From Gorsachius magnificus (lineage: Eukaryota > Chordata > Aves > Pelecaniformes > Ardeidae): a DNA stretch of 64,000 bases. Of the stretch, positions 11,661-26,600 are shown piece after piece. The stretch spans positions 15,785,507 through 15,849,506 of the forward strand of contig CM067086.1 in NCBI GenBank assembly GCA_034008185.1. The letters run 5' to 3'. A program made the position numbers and the translations under genes. Position 1 is the first letter of the stretch. Each line of letters opens with the position of its first letter. The notes beneath the pieces were generated by a model that was not told where the DNA came from, did not search any database, and saw nothing but the letters and a program-made list of their open reading frames with translations.

Positions 11661-14600
11661 CATCGAGTACTTGTACATATTTCACAACTCCAGCTGTATC
11701 AACATCGTTGATATAATCCCATGTTTCTCTGTAGAACACTGTGTATATGTGCTCATGGTTTTGCTTCTTGCAGTGCCTATCAGAATTACTGTGTAGATAG
11801 TAATACTACTGCTATTGGGGAAGTTTCATGGAGATGGTACAAGTTGATGTTAGCACAGAGCAACCCCTTCACCCTTAATGTCAGCCTGATGAATTGCTTT
11901 AATGAACAGACGTTCTCACAGCTTAGCAAGGTGCAAAGGAGACTGTGCTGTGCTTACTCTGCACAGTGCACACAAAACTTTTAGAAAGACTGCTTCAGAT
12001 TTTTCATGGGAAAAGGTCCTCCCTAGGTAGGTCTCTGAAATACCTACCTGTGCGTGGAATCAGTGAGAATGCTGCGTGAAGCCCGTGGGGGAGTAAAAAT
12101 GCCTTTCTTCCAATGCTGAGGAAGATCTCGGAAGAATTTTGCTGCAGGGAGCTGGCCTGCCACCTCTCAAAGCGGTAAGGTATGTGCGCGAGCAGATCAT
12201 CGTTCCCGTGAAGGAGGGTGGAGGTGATTAGCATCACCACATGGCTTAGTAAACCGGACTTTTTTTGCATTTCAGGCTCTAAGTGGATAGGTCCTTAATG
12301 ACTGTGGTGCAGTCTGAGCAGAGCCGTGCAGCGAGTTCAGGCATGGCTGGTCATACAACTTTCAGCAAAATCTGGAAGGCAGGAAGCCACTTTCAGGGTG
12401 TGAAACGGAACTAACATTCAAAAATAAATGTGACACTGTTTTCAAGGTCAGCTTTTTTAAACTTCACAGCTTGGAATGGCAAGCTCTCAATACAAACTAA
12501 AGGAAAAAAAATGGATGTTTAAGAGCAAATGTAAGATAGCTTCTTACATTAAAAGCAATACATTTCAATAGTCAGCTATGCTTCCTTTTCCCAATAATTT
12601 ACAAGTGTGGTATGTAAGCTTAATTGAGACTGTACTAGCATATAGCTCCTGTCCTAGCAATTTCATCTATGGTTTCTTTTTGGGGACAGTATTTTTTAAC
12701 ATATTAGCTATCCAGCTGCAATTGCTATGGTAAAATAAGCGAGCTGTGCACTACAATATGTAGTACGGTATGGCTGCCGCAGTGTAAAGCAGAATTGCTG
12801 TATCCAGCAAGTAAACTCTTCTGCTACAAAGAAGATAGAAGCTATGGCGGAAAAAGTAGTTAAAAGCTGTGATTTGAACTTGGACTCACCAGGTAGAAAG
12901 AAACAAATGTGATGGTTGATAGAAGAAGAAATGCTGTATCTATGTACAAGAGGGAGAGTATTCCCTCTTCTGTTGTGTATTTGTCTTAAAGAAATAGGAG
13001 GTTTAAGTTCTTACTGCTGATTCTTTTGCCATGTGCAGCTAAAACAAGGTATACAGCTCTTCTTCAGGCAGCACTGACTGTGGCGGCGCAGCGTGTTGCT
13101 TGTTACCTACTGGTGCTTGCTACAGAACAGCTTGAGACAGTGGCACCGGAAAGTGAGACTTGTCCTCAGTTGTCTTAAAGTGATGTAACCATCAAAGACA
13201 AATTAGGTCAGCACATTTAACTGCTTTAACAGTGAGCACTATGCCAATGACTTTCAACAGTTCCGTTGCCCGTGAGAAGTGCCTATATTTTCTAGCAGTA
13301 TAGACAACACATACACAATTAAGACCAGATTTTGCTTTTATTTATACCAGAGAACAGCTCAGTGGAATTTGATTGAGTAACTCAGAACATACTCATATCT
13401 AAATGTGTACTAGCTTGTATTTAGCTTTATGCAAATGGTAGTGGAGGCGGATAACTGAAAGCTTTTGCCTTTCTGTCCCTGAGCCAGGTTCATGTACAGA
13501 GCCTGTCCTTGTAATCAGGAGGAGAGCAGCGACTGCTCCAGGCTAGTGACTGCACAGCGCTACCCTTCTACGCAACACCCAGCATCATTAGACAGAATTT
13601 TGCATGGAGGTTTTTATGCAGCACTGACCATCACAGCTTTTAAACCACCAGGTTTTAAACTGTGGATTGCATTTTTAGAATTTTTATCAGTGCAACTAAA
13701 TCAATAATAAATTTCGGTGCATCTCGCTGTGTAACTTAAATTGAACAATCTTTAGGCTAAACATTTTTTTTAAATTTCCTATTTGTATGATGCCTTCATG
13801 GAACTTCCTGGTACTGCTTCCATACATAAGACTAATAATTAATTTAAGCTGCCCTGGCTAATTAAAAGAAAATGGAACAAAACTTTAATCAAATCAGTTC
13901 AGTTGGAGGCATAAATTAAGGAATCCCATGGATTTCATTGAGTGAAAAATGTTCTTTTCTGTCTATAACTGCCACTTTCAGAAGCTTTCTATTTCTCAGC
14001 AGCTCAGTGGTCTGGAATGACTTGGTGAAAGAAGCCAGCTCTGAAGATCAGGATTAAGTTAATCAAATAGTGGACTGAACATAATCCTGTACTCAAATTT
14101 AAACTCAGTTGTGCCTCAGGATTCTGTTTGCTTGAGGGATCTTATCAGGTTTGGATCCATTGGCAGGAATGAAATAAATTGTGCAACTACTATTTCAGTG
14201 GACCAACATTAATTCAGTTTCCTGACAAATGTTTTGTTGTTTTCATTAATAAGTTTTCCAAATAAAATAATTCAGAGAATTTTTCTGTTAAAATCCTGGT
14301 GGTTATTAGTGTTAATAGTTTATTAACAGTGAAAATAAGCATCACCTTTATTGCTGTGCCTGGCCATATTCATGAATATAATTCCTATACATTTCATTCG
14401 CTGTATGCAAGAAGAACAGAGGTAAATTTCTGAAGCTTCAGTGAATTTGTCTCCTTTTTTGAATTTAGGGTGACAGTTTTTATTGAATCCTGCTTGTGTG
14501 AATAAAAGGGATTGATGTAGCCTTGCTATTTAACCTTCCATGGAAGTGAGTTTCATCATGAGACAAGCTGCCTGGGATCTATTTGGAGCAGCTTGCTGGC

Positions 14601-17600
14601 AGATTCTTACTTGCTTCTTTTGCCACCCTGGGAGGAAATACATTTCCTATATGCCCAGAACATTTAAGATATCTAGATCTTTCTTTAAGTAAACAGCAGG
14701 TTGATTCATTAAGAGAATAAAAGTTGAGGACTGAGGAGATCTAGGCTGTGCTTTGAAGGAATGTATCCACCCACCAGACCGCAAGCCTCATAGATGGCTT
14801 TAAAGGGAGGAATATTTTTGCTGTTACAGTTGGTATAATGACAAGGATGTCAGTATATACTGGAGTTGCTGCTAGTGCCAAGACGCTCTAGTGTAGAACC
14901 TCACTTGAATCTGAAAGGATTCTTTTCTCATGCCTGGTCTAAAAGTTTACTTAGTTTTTTCTTCATTTTTATCTCAGTATTTTAATTTTAATAAATGGTT
15001 ATAATTTCTTCAGGCTGTATTGCAAAATCATAAACAAATATAAAAGTTTTAACAGACCTTTGGAAATAAAATCAATGCAAGGGAAAGGTAACAATATCTG
15101 AGCTTTAGGCACTTCCTTTAGGCGGCTATATTTTTCTTGTAAAGTTACTTTCTATGCCCTTTTCAAACGTGTTTATTCATTTGTTTTATTAAAATTGTCA
15201 GTGTGTCCATATGGTTTTAATTATGGGGTTTTGACTAGAGCGTTGTTCAAGATATGCATTATTGACCGGTGGTTTTATCTGAACTAAAGAAGTAAAATTC
15301 TGTAACAGTATATGAAGTTTATATCAAAATTTTTGTAGGGTTGTTCCCTGGAATCATTCTGCATGAGGATGGAGAAAAGGAAAGCTTGTTATACCGTAAG
15401 TGATTTTTGTAGTTTTGTAGCGATGAGAGGGAGAATGATCTGGTAGCTCTGTGTGAATTTGCACCTTGTAAGCTTAAACCTTGGGCGGACTCTGGAACCA
15501 CTATGTACGCCGGCTGGCCCTCTGCGGAGTGGGGTGGCTACACTGTGGGTGGTGAGACAGCAATAAGGATGGGGCTGTCTAGGTGACTTGGATACAGGCT
15601 CAGGGCGTCTACACAGACATAGGTGTCTGTTCAGAAAATCTTCTCAGTGTTTGGGTTTTTTTTTAAACACTGATATTTGCAATGCTGGCTGTTTTAATAT
15701 ATTCAAAGGCAATTTAATATTTTGTGATGAAATTCAGTATCCTTGCTTCACAGATTAATGACTAGAAAATATCTTGGTTCCTTGGATTAAGACTTTTGGT
15801 TTTATCAGTGCAGTCCTAAAAACTGAGGCAGGTCATAAATAAAGTAGAACAATGCTGATAACCCACATAGGACAATTTTAATTAAATATCTCTACCTTGC
15901 AGATGAGGGTCTTGAAACAGAATGACAACAGAAAGCAAGATTAACCAAAATGTGCCATTTGGTTACTTGTACGCACATCTTCACGTGCATGAAGAGTAGT
16001 AAGATGGGGAAGAGAGGAAAGTAATGGAAGAGTGCAGCTGGTCAGCACAATTACACATGGGTACAGATGTGCACCCAAATCACATTGTATTAGCAGCATC
16101 TGGATCCTTTAATACCACTACTCTTGTTCTGGGTAGCTCACATAATTCCTCTGGCTCTCTGCTAAATTGCTGGTTTCTTTTCTACTGTCTTCCACGTGTT
16201 GCTTTACTCTGACTTTTGTAGCCTATATTCCCCTTATAGATTGCATTTCCCATCGCTGCTGTGTGAGTACGGAGGAACATTAGCCATCCTGCACATCTTC
16301 ATATCTCAGACCATTGCTGAGGGGGAGCATCCTAACGAGTCACAGCTTCTGAAAAGCCAGAGGGCGAAGGGGGGGTCAAATTCATGAGGGGACGTTCTTC
16401 TGAGCTTGTATTTCTGTTTGGGATATCAGTACTTTGGACCTAATTTTGTTCAAATTATAGTTTAGTGAATGACCTTTAGTTTTGCTGAAGACAGTAAGAA
16501 TGGTGGGGAGCCCTCAGTCCAGGCCCTCAAACTCCATTGACTTCTCAGTCTCTGTGCAGCCTGCCTGGAAGGAAGCCTTTGCTCCAGTCCTAAAACTGTA
16601 GTAGGCCTCTGCAGGTAGTGATTTTTATAAAATGTTCCTTAAATCATATGAAACGCATACCTGTTCCCTCCAACTTTTAGTTCTACATAAAATGGAGATA
16701 ATATCACCATTGCCATGTACAATGCTGCAATTTCTTCGGTATGCAATGTTAAAAGGTAATTACCTTCCTGTTCTTTTTTTTTTTCCCTGTTTCATATTTC
16801 CATGTTCTCTTTTGCCTCAGTAGGAAGGTAAAAAAAACCCATATTTTAATTTGTCTGCCACTGATTATTAGACCTGCTGAGGAAAACTGTATTTAAACTG
16901 AAAAAGTTAATGATTTGCAATGGGTATATGCTCCATAAGGTGAGGACTGTGGAATATTCTTAATTGAATAACTAGTTCTAATTATTTCTAATTCTAGTGG
17001 AAGCAACATTCTTCATTGAGCATTTTGTCATATACTTGAAGAAATATTAATTGATGTGCTGCCATTGCTGTGAACGTGCTGCTTCTACTGTTATTCCATA
17101 ATACTGCTGAGTTCTCCATGTAAGTGTGTAACAGTATGAACATTATGTTTTACAATTTAAATATTTTTCCCTGCTCAAGTAAAGGATAACTCTTTATATA
17201 GCAGTGCTAAATTCCAGATAAATTCTGATTTTTTTCTTGCCTGTGGATTAGCATTCCTTCATCTTCATTTTCTGTGGCCTGTCATCACTGAGCCATGTCT
17301 GGTTAGGTCATGGTTATGCATTGGGATTTTCTGGTGCTTCTAACATTAAAATATTCCTTTAAGTCATGAGTAAGTGATTAACCCATAGATTACGTCCATG
17401 TGAGGAGCTCTGCCCCATAAAATTTTGCTCAATGACCACTCTCCAAGTGTGCTGTGTTATAGAATCTGAGTCGTTGTTTGTAAACGTTTTGTACCATTGC
17501 CTAGTCTTTGTCTGTGAAGTGACTTGGCACTTTTTATTTAATAGAAAATGAACGTATAGAATCTAGATACTACAAGCATGAAAACTTCTCTGCTAGCACT

Positions 17601-20600
17601 ATGGGAACCTTCCTGATGGGTGTAATCTTAAAGAAGGAAAATCTCTGTTGTCTAAGATGAAGAAAAAAGTATTCTCAGGTCCATGCCCATATGCAAAAGG
17701 TAGAAATATAGGAAAACATTTTGGTTTTTACAGTGCTGGCAGGCTATGCCATGTGGATCAACACTTATATCAGCCTTACTGTGGCTGTACAGTAATTCTG
17801 TCAAGAGCTGAGTATGTGACAGGGGTGTGAACTCCAGTTTGTGCTCTGTGGATGCACCCATCATTGCAATAGGCTTGGCTTTCTCAGTAACAACTCTTTT
17901 TCATAACATAGGATGGTTTGTTCTCAAGTGTGTATTGTACCCATTCTTTGTCCTTAGCTCTATTTGTTCTAGGTACTCAACTGATGTATGTCAATTTACT
18001 ACTACCCTTTCTTGTTTTCATCGAATCTTAATATTTTTTAGATAGACTTTTAGTAGACCATTTCTTTTTACAACAGTAGTCAATGGAGTTTTTCTCGATT
18101 TATGTCTGTGTTACAGACATCAGGATTCAACCTACAGCATTGCCTGTGACATGCTTCATGATTACATCTTTCAGCAAAAAAATTGACAGTATTCTGCAGT
18201 GTCAGAGAAAACAGAAGCACACTCTTCCTCTTCCTCTTATCCAGCGGGTCTGGGGTACATATTTCATGGATCTTCCATATTCATTCCCAGCAAATGTATA
18301 GGTTTCTATTTTAATCACACTAGTTCTGCTTTGATGCTGCACAGGGGAATTGCACAACATGTGCTTCTGTGCTGATTGTTATCCTTGGTTAGTGTCTTAT
18401 GTTTACATATTATCCAGAGTCTTTGGTCCTGGATGTTATTCTTGGTTATGCTTATGGAGTATTACTGGAGACAGTGGCATTTTGAAGGTGTGACTGGATT
18501 AATGATCTGGTCAGTCAGGCAAAAACCCTGACATTTTTCCCTCTGCATTCCTGAGCAGAAATAATTATGCATCACAAGCTAACAGACTGTCTTTCTCTGC
18601 CCTCAAATTTCAGTCAGTTTTTCTTTGTAAGTTTTAGCTACCATGGCTGAGAATGGGTATATAACTCTTTGTTGGAAAAAATCCAGACCAAACAGGTTGG
18701 GACTGTCTGTTACATTTTGTGAGACACCTTTGTGCATTCAGCATAGCTGAAATCTAGCTTCTGGAACTCTTGGGATTTCTACAAGCCTTGAGGTTCTTAT
18801 ACTCAAGGCACGGGCCAAAATTTTGCCCTCATTTCTTTCCATCTGATTCCAGAGTTACCTGTGGGATTAAACTTGAGTAGCTGCAGATGAACATTAAATT
18901 CTTGGGTTTTATTGTTTATTTCAAATGTATATTCTCTGAGGTTTTGTCCTGTATTTGTACTTTCCCCCCATCTCTTTCTAGCTGGAGGAAATTGTTATCA
19001 CCCTTGATCTGCACACTCTAACAGCTGAAGGTTTTCAGAAGGTACAGAACTATGGGTAAATTTGAGTCAGCCTAGGTCCAGAGGAATGTAGTACTAGAAG
19101 TACTATACAGAGTATGGGTGCAGTACTTTGCAAAAGAAATACTAGACTGAAGTCTTTAGTCCTGAAGCTATGCTGCAGCTATGCTGAAAGTATGCTTTAC
19201 AAAGCAGCTGTCGTAAAGTCAGGATCTGCAGCAGTTTTGTTTAAGTTATTTCTAATGAAAACAAGATTTGTTTCAATCAAGAATGTGTTAGAAACCAGTT
19301 TCCAATTCAGTGGATAATTTACTGGGGTTTTTTTCATGTGCCATTTCTTGGCTTTAAAAAAATAAAGTGGTTGTAGTAAATCTTAAATTATGGGAACAAT
19401 TGCTGGAAAATTAATTGACGTTTACTGACTCCTTTTAGTCTCAAACTTTCAGGTGATCAGACTTAATGTCTTCTCTATAAAATGGGCTCAGTAAATTACT
19501 GCAAAGTTTGGGGTTTTTTTTCACATTCATATATCTCAAAAATATCAGAAAGGAATGTCATTGAACTTTCCAAAGTACCCCTGCTTTAAAGAAAGGGATC
19601 TCAACAATGAAAGAACATTTCTATGATATGCTGGGTAAGTCAATAAAATAAATATCCAAATCAACTGCAGTCATAATATCCTTTTAGTTACTCTAATGTT
19701 AGCAGGACTTCCCCTCTGAATCATGCAGTAAAATGGTAAAGATTAAGTAGTTAATTCTTAATAAATGAATATATAGTAGCAAATTTTAGTATTACAAAGT
19801 CATGTGAGATGAGGGAGGCAGATCACAGATATTTATAGTAAATATCTTGAGGTCATAACATAATTTTGAAGATTCTGATCATTGCAACAGTGAGAAACTT
19901 AATTTTTTCAAAATGCATTGAGACAGTGCAAACTACTACTTTCTTCTCCTCAAACTAAGAGGAACAAACTGTCATCTTTGACCATGATAAATTTTCTTTC
20001 TTAAATATCAGAAGGAGCTCTGTATTTAAAGAATGTTCTTGCTGAGGTAAGAAGTATTTATAGTCTGAAGGACTTCAGAGGTGGTTTGAATGGTAGATGT
20101 GGGAATAGGCTCTCAGTATAATAGTAAAAGGTATATAAGGGGCTATAGAGTGACAGATGACTTCCTCAGTTTTTAGAAAGTGACAAGTTAACTAAATATT
20201 TTTTAAATGAGCTGTATTTTGGAGTGAGAACTCAGTGGTACTCCTGAGCAAAGCCAAGGATAAAGTTTTAGAAGAACTGGTATTATATAATCAGTTTCTG
20301 AAAAAGGCAGAGAATAAGCAAAATGTGTCAAAATACACATATTTATTTACTTGAAACTCAACCTTGGGAAAGGGCTTCTTCTCTAAAAAATAATTGAGAA
20401 CCAGATGCATTGCAAAGAATGTCACCACAAAAGGGCATGTCACATCCTACATCTCTTTTTTTCATTTTTCTCTTGTTTTTGTTTTTCTCCTGCCAATCTT
20501 TCTACCTAAAATCAGGCAGTTCAACATTTCATATCCCACTGCCATTTTCTGGCACTTGATCCAGTTCTTAGACTTCTCTGATAAGTGTCTGTCAGCCTAG

Positions 20601-23600
20601 CACAACATTTTACAAAATTAATTGCATTCTTAAGAAAAACAGGCAATTTGACTCGCATAGCATCACTCTGTCACCACTTTTTGTTAATAATCTGCCATTT
20701 ACCTTCCTGTTCCAGGAATACATATATTTTAGCCACCAAATATATTCGCCTTAGATTGTTATCGGCTCCTTTTCTTCATTTTTCTCTGCTGTAAGATTTT
20801 TTTTTTTTTCCTCCCAGTGCACCAGCCCTTTTTTTTAACAACCTAATTTCATATATACTTAGAAAATTGCGGTAATGTTAATAGTTGGGGGATTTTTGTA
20901 TTATTGATGGTTGCTATAGGCACCCAAGAGCAAGTTCTCGAGTTGCTCCCTTACTGGTGTCTGTAAAATCCTACAGCTATTGAGTGCAACCCAGCTTGAA
21001 TATGCTCCACAGTATTTTCTTCTGAATGGATGAATAATTTATGTGACTATGAAATCTTTTTAGTGGTTTTTTATCCTTAGGAGTGCAGCTGAATATTTAC
21101 AATTTTATTTTGAATTTTATGATAATTTTTACAGGAATATTTTGGAAAATGTACCAAACCAAACCGAAAGAACAACTCCCAGATTGTTACATGAAAGGTT
21201 TTATTTTTCAGAGAAGAAAGGCTTTGCATACAGTAGTGTGGTGGTAAAAGGTAGGCTCCCTAATTGGAAGCTAGACAAAATTCTTTTTGTGCAAGAATGG
21301 TACTGAGTGAGGAGGGATAAGACTGGAAGGAAGCAGACCTAGGTCTGTCTATTTTGATCTATGTGTTAGTCTTTCTTTCACTAGATACTAATCAGGGTAG
21401 AAGACAAGAAAGCTTAAGGTGATGTGGTGTGTATTAGGCAAATCCAGTGACAGCTCTGTGAAGGCAGAGAAGGGGATTAAGGAACAGGGGAGCTGGTCAG
21501 GTTTTGCAGATTCTGGAGCATGTCAGGGCTATCTGTCAGATTTTTATGAAGCCTGAAGTGGATTGTTGTGGGACATGTCCTCTTTGTTGCATTCTATAGA
21601 CTACTTAACTGCATTAGGGATGAGCTACTGTGGGCAAGTCTACAGGAAACACATTGAGAAGACATTCTCAGTCTCTTTCAGTCTTTTTTTGGATGGTGGA
21701 AGATTATCTCTGTAAACACACAGGACACCAATTCAAGCTTGAAATAACAAAACTCCCCATCACGTCACCGGAGGCTGCAATAAGAAAATGCAAAAAGATA
21801 AATTCTTCAGCTGTTAATTTACAACTATTTTACTAAAAAGTGATATTATGTACCACATTTGTCAAACATTTCAAAACTTTCTGTGAAAAGTTGTAGTCAG
21901 ACAAAATATTTCAGTGCCATGGGAATGTAATGAATTAAACAGAACAAAGGTATAGATGCTTAGAAAAATTATGCAGCATGCAACCAGTATGGTCTTCTAT
22001 TCCTTGGTTTCTGAATGCCAGAAGAAGCCAATGCATAGCTGGCTTCAGTGATGACTTGGGCTGTTACAGCGGACCCGGAGCCAGATATAAGTTCTATGTA
22101 GTGTGCTCTTCATGTTTCTTTCAGTTATGTGGCTTTTTCAGGAGACAATGTTGTATTGAAGTCAGGTGTTCTGCTGCCATTGTAAGGTGTTGTAGGGGAT
22201 CAGGTCATAGCCTTTGCTCTTTGGAAGGAATCTGAGCTTTATTTGACACGCTGCACCTGTGGAAAAGGAAACATTCAGGTTTTGGTTTTGCTGTTCATGA
22301 GGAAACATTCAGGTTTCATTTTTGCTCTTCAGCAAATGCAGAATGCTTTTACTTTTGTCCCTACTTGGGTAGAAGGTGAGTTGAGCTAGTATCTAGCTAG
22401 AGAAATGTCTGATGAAGGAAAAGAGTTGGTACTACAGTGAAACCTGTAACTGTTGCATGCGTGCAATAAATGACAAGAAATGACATATAGTATAAAGGGG
22501 GATCTTTAGAATCATTAAAGCATTAACCCTGTAATGCATCTGCAAAAGAGTTTCCTATAGGTAAACCAGGTAGTTATACTTAACACGACGACCATGGAAA
22601 TAGAATGGCTTAACTAACATTTATTGATACCAATATCCTACCTAATATAAAATTTGTGCACTTCAGCTGAACCACAAAAAGCTCCTCTTGGATCTTGAGA
22701 TTGCCCTTCAAACCGTCCTACTGCCAAATGCCAACATTGCATATAGAAACAACTGTTGCTATACCACGTATTTCTATGCACACCTACAATCGCCTTGTGA
22801 TGACAATGAAATGGTAATGTATTATTATACTTGTACAGATCATGTGTGATTTTTTTTTGAGCAGATAATGACACGTCCTCCTACTGTTTCAAATTATGAG
22901 GAGAAGTCAACATGGACAGGTATATGAAAGTAAATCTTGTGTTTGCTCTCCTTTCAAAGTGAGTCTGCAGAAAATCTGCTACGGTAATGATTTTGAAATA
23001 CTGGCTTTCATAAGGAGCAATTTTACAGATTTTACATCAGTAATGAAACACTGCACTAGCTTCTTATTCCCTTTCATGTGCAAGTCAGAATATTGGTGAA
23101 TATATTGAAAGCCTTACATGAATTAGCCCAGGAGGTTTTGCGTTTTTCTCGCCTCCTGTCCTATTGTGATAGCTAAGACAGTGTTACCGGTTTTGGGGTA
23201 GAAAACTGAGGAGGAAGACCATACCGATATATTTGGTTGTCTTTTTACTTCATCAGAAAGCAGAATTGTAGAGGCCACAGTTGCTACAAAGCTACTGCCA
23301 TTATACATATTTTTTTTCAAGTTTATATGTAATCATGCAGATCTTTCAAGGACATTTTACAGATTATACATAACACCACCTTATGCACTGACATACCATA
23401 TAGAAATACATGTGCTACATGACATTAAATCTCTTCATTATATTATGTTCTCCATAGGACACATCAGTGAATTAAGGTTATCTCAAAACCAGCTGATAAT
23501 AATACCCATAGCATTGAATGTAGGAGAAACTATGTGCAGTATTGAGAGGGTGACTCATGAGCACAGTAATGTTTATAGGTTTGAAATCTGAAATTCCTTT

Positions 23601-26600
23601 TGAGGAGAGAATTGTGTACTGATGATAAATTCCAGAGAGACATTCAGGAGAGATGGCACCTACCCATGCAGCAAGTCTTGTACAGTGAGGAGCTGCTCAA
23701 GTAGCTTCACCTCACTCTCTTTCCTTATCTCAAAAAGAAGTGTGTCATTACATGCATACTGAAACGTGCTACCTTGTATTTGAGCTTGAACAATGTTTTA
23801 TTGGAAAAAATCACCCATGTAAGTTTAAAGACTACAAAGACTGAGAATCTGTCAGACCTCTTGCCAAACTGTAGTGGATAGTTACGGTTTCTGTTACAAA
23901 TGGACACCTTACCGAATTCCTCTAGGGTCAGTATTGATACCCACCTTTTCCACTTGGTTGGAAAAGCATTGTATCACATGGATGATATAAATGATGATAT
24001 TTGTTAAAAAAATTAAATATTATTGCTATGAGGTTCACAGTGCAGTGCTTTATAGGCATGTTTTGAGCTCTACCTTATTGTCACCATTTTTTAAAAAAAG
24101 CTATGTTGTTAAACTTTCAATCTTAAAAGATTTTCTTTGAATTATATAAAAGTCTTTGAGGTAATGCTCTTTAGTCCATATATTCTTTGGCTCATTGACT
24201 ATTTCAGAGTAACTTCTTCCACTGTAAAACTGCTCACAATGATGACATCTCTCGTACTGGTTTAGAACTTAAAATATCTGAAGTTCATCTCCTGTAGCAG
24301 TCTGTAATACATGGAATAATATACATGTAAAATCTAAGTTTTTGCTATTCCCTTCTCAATTTTACTTTTCTATACTGTGGTAAATCTTATTATTTTATAT
24401 TTTTGCAATAATATCTATTAAAAAATTCACAGCAGCCCCCAAGTGTGTAAACTGCATATTAATAAACAAGTACATAGCTCCATAGCTGTATTGATACAAA
24501 TGAATAAAAAGTATTTTGTTTTACTTTTTATTGAAGTTAATGGACCAAAACTGAAGTTGTTGATGTCAGTGAGACTGTTAACTTTACTTTTATAAGACCT
24601 GGCTCAAGACCTGTATTTTTTGATTCAACTTGCTCTTTATTTTTCTTTGGAAAACAGTCATGTTTTAGTGACGGTGTTAGCAGAGGTGTAATAATAACTG
24701 TGCTTGTTGAAATGCTTTTTCAGCTTCCAGCATTTAGTCTGCTGTCATGTTTTGACATGAATAAAGAGTGGATTACAAACTGTCTTAAGGCTCTCTACTT
24801 AGAGCATGTTCCAGTTGTTGTCTCCAGGTAATTTGTTGAGCTCATGCTTAAATACGAGTGATTTCTGGCAAGCTTCCCAGCTCATAGTTTACTTAATTCT
24901 TCATCCTTGTGTTTACCGAACCATTTATTTTAAAGTTTCCCTAGTTCCAGAGAAGTTGCAATACAGCCTTGTTAACGCTGATCATCTCTGTCAACTTCAA
25001 TTACTTCATCACCCAACATCTAAACCTCTGATGTTTTACTTCTACGCTTACATGATATCAGTGTCATCACCATTATCTTCTATATTCTTAATGCACAGTT
25101 TCAGACTATGTTAATTCACAACATTCCTCTGCAGTTCATAACTGCGGGTCTTGAATGGCTGAAATTTACTTGACTGTACGTTAAAAAGCTTTGGCCATGG
25201 TGAATGTACCATATTTTCAACTTTTTCATGGTTTTGTCATTCAAAGAGTTAAAAATAATACAGAAGGGGTTTGACAGTGGCTCTATGTACAGTATTTATA
25301 ATCAAGAAACATTTGATAGTCAATAAAATATTCATTTAGACTGAAATTTTCAGACTTCCCAAGCGATGGGTGGAGTGGTAGGTGGATACATGAAGTAAAT
25401 GCATGAGCTCCTGCTATAGATTGGTTTATTAAACTTGTGACTTGCAGATGCAGTTAACTTGCTGCAAATTTGTGTTACTGGTAGTTTAGATTCCTGTAGA
25501 AATTATCCTATAGGCAGAATGAAAAAAATCATGACAAGAGTGATAGCTACCATAATTCATAGAGGAAGGCTCTTTGTAGGATACATGGAAAAATAGATTT
25601 CTTTGCCTTTGGGACTGCAGGAATTCTGAAGCATATAGAAGAAAATTGCTTGTAAAAGATGCCTGTTACTTGCCACTCTCAGTCTTGCAGAAGTCTTAGA
25701 GGATTTGCAAGAACACAGTAAGCTGAAAAGGGGACAGGATTTTATAGAACAGGTTAAAGTGTGAATGTATTTTTTTTATGGTTTGTGTAGAAAGTTCCTC
25801 ACAAGCTTTGTGTAGAGAACAGAGTATATATAAAAAGATACTTCTGTCATGGCTGATATGTCAGGGATTTCAAAACCTGAGTGTCTGAAGGATGAAGTGT
25901 TTAGAACGGAGTACTGCAACAACTGGTTGGCACAGAAGATGACTGGTAGCAGACGTTCATATTTTCTATTTTTAAAATCAATTCTGCATTAAAATCCAGT
26001 AAGAGGAAGATTTTTTTAAATAAAATGAATGATAAAAGATATGAAATAAAAAAAAGATGTTTCTCAGAAATTTGGATTGTGCATGAATTGTAGCAGTAAT
26101 AATACATGTTAGCAATAAGATCTATACATTTGCATAAGACTTCTGCGTGTATTGAAAAACCATACATTCTCTGCTACTCTTTCCTTAGGGTTTCCTTCGA
26201 ATGCTTGACCCTGTTATGCATGCCCCTTCCTTTAAGAGAAAGCTATCATTCTATCCTAAATTCCCACTATAAACATCCACATCGATAGTTAATAATGCTG
26301 TTCCTTTCATTTAATTTTAGGAAAGCTGATTCTTCAACTGGTAACTAAATAAAAATGTTGTACTATGAACATGTCAAATGGGGGTTGGGCTTCTCTTTGG
26401 AGCAATAAAATTAAACAGCAGTTCTCAGCTCTGAAGCTTATGTATGTGGGTGGAGGATAGGCTTCGCGTTAGGTCAGGATTATAAATGTCTTTTTTTTCA
26501 TACTTACGGGTATTTTGTAGACTTATAATTAATTCATTTGGGTTTAAGTGTAGCAAAGGCTTATGTCTTCTGGGTTTTATGGAGAGTTGATACAAACTGA

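Noticed and set aside
16683..16705. ATAAAATGGAGATAATA as a forward MIR fragment
   Set aside because: The match is about 17 bp without support from adjacent MIR sections.
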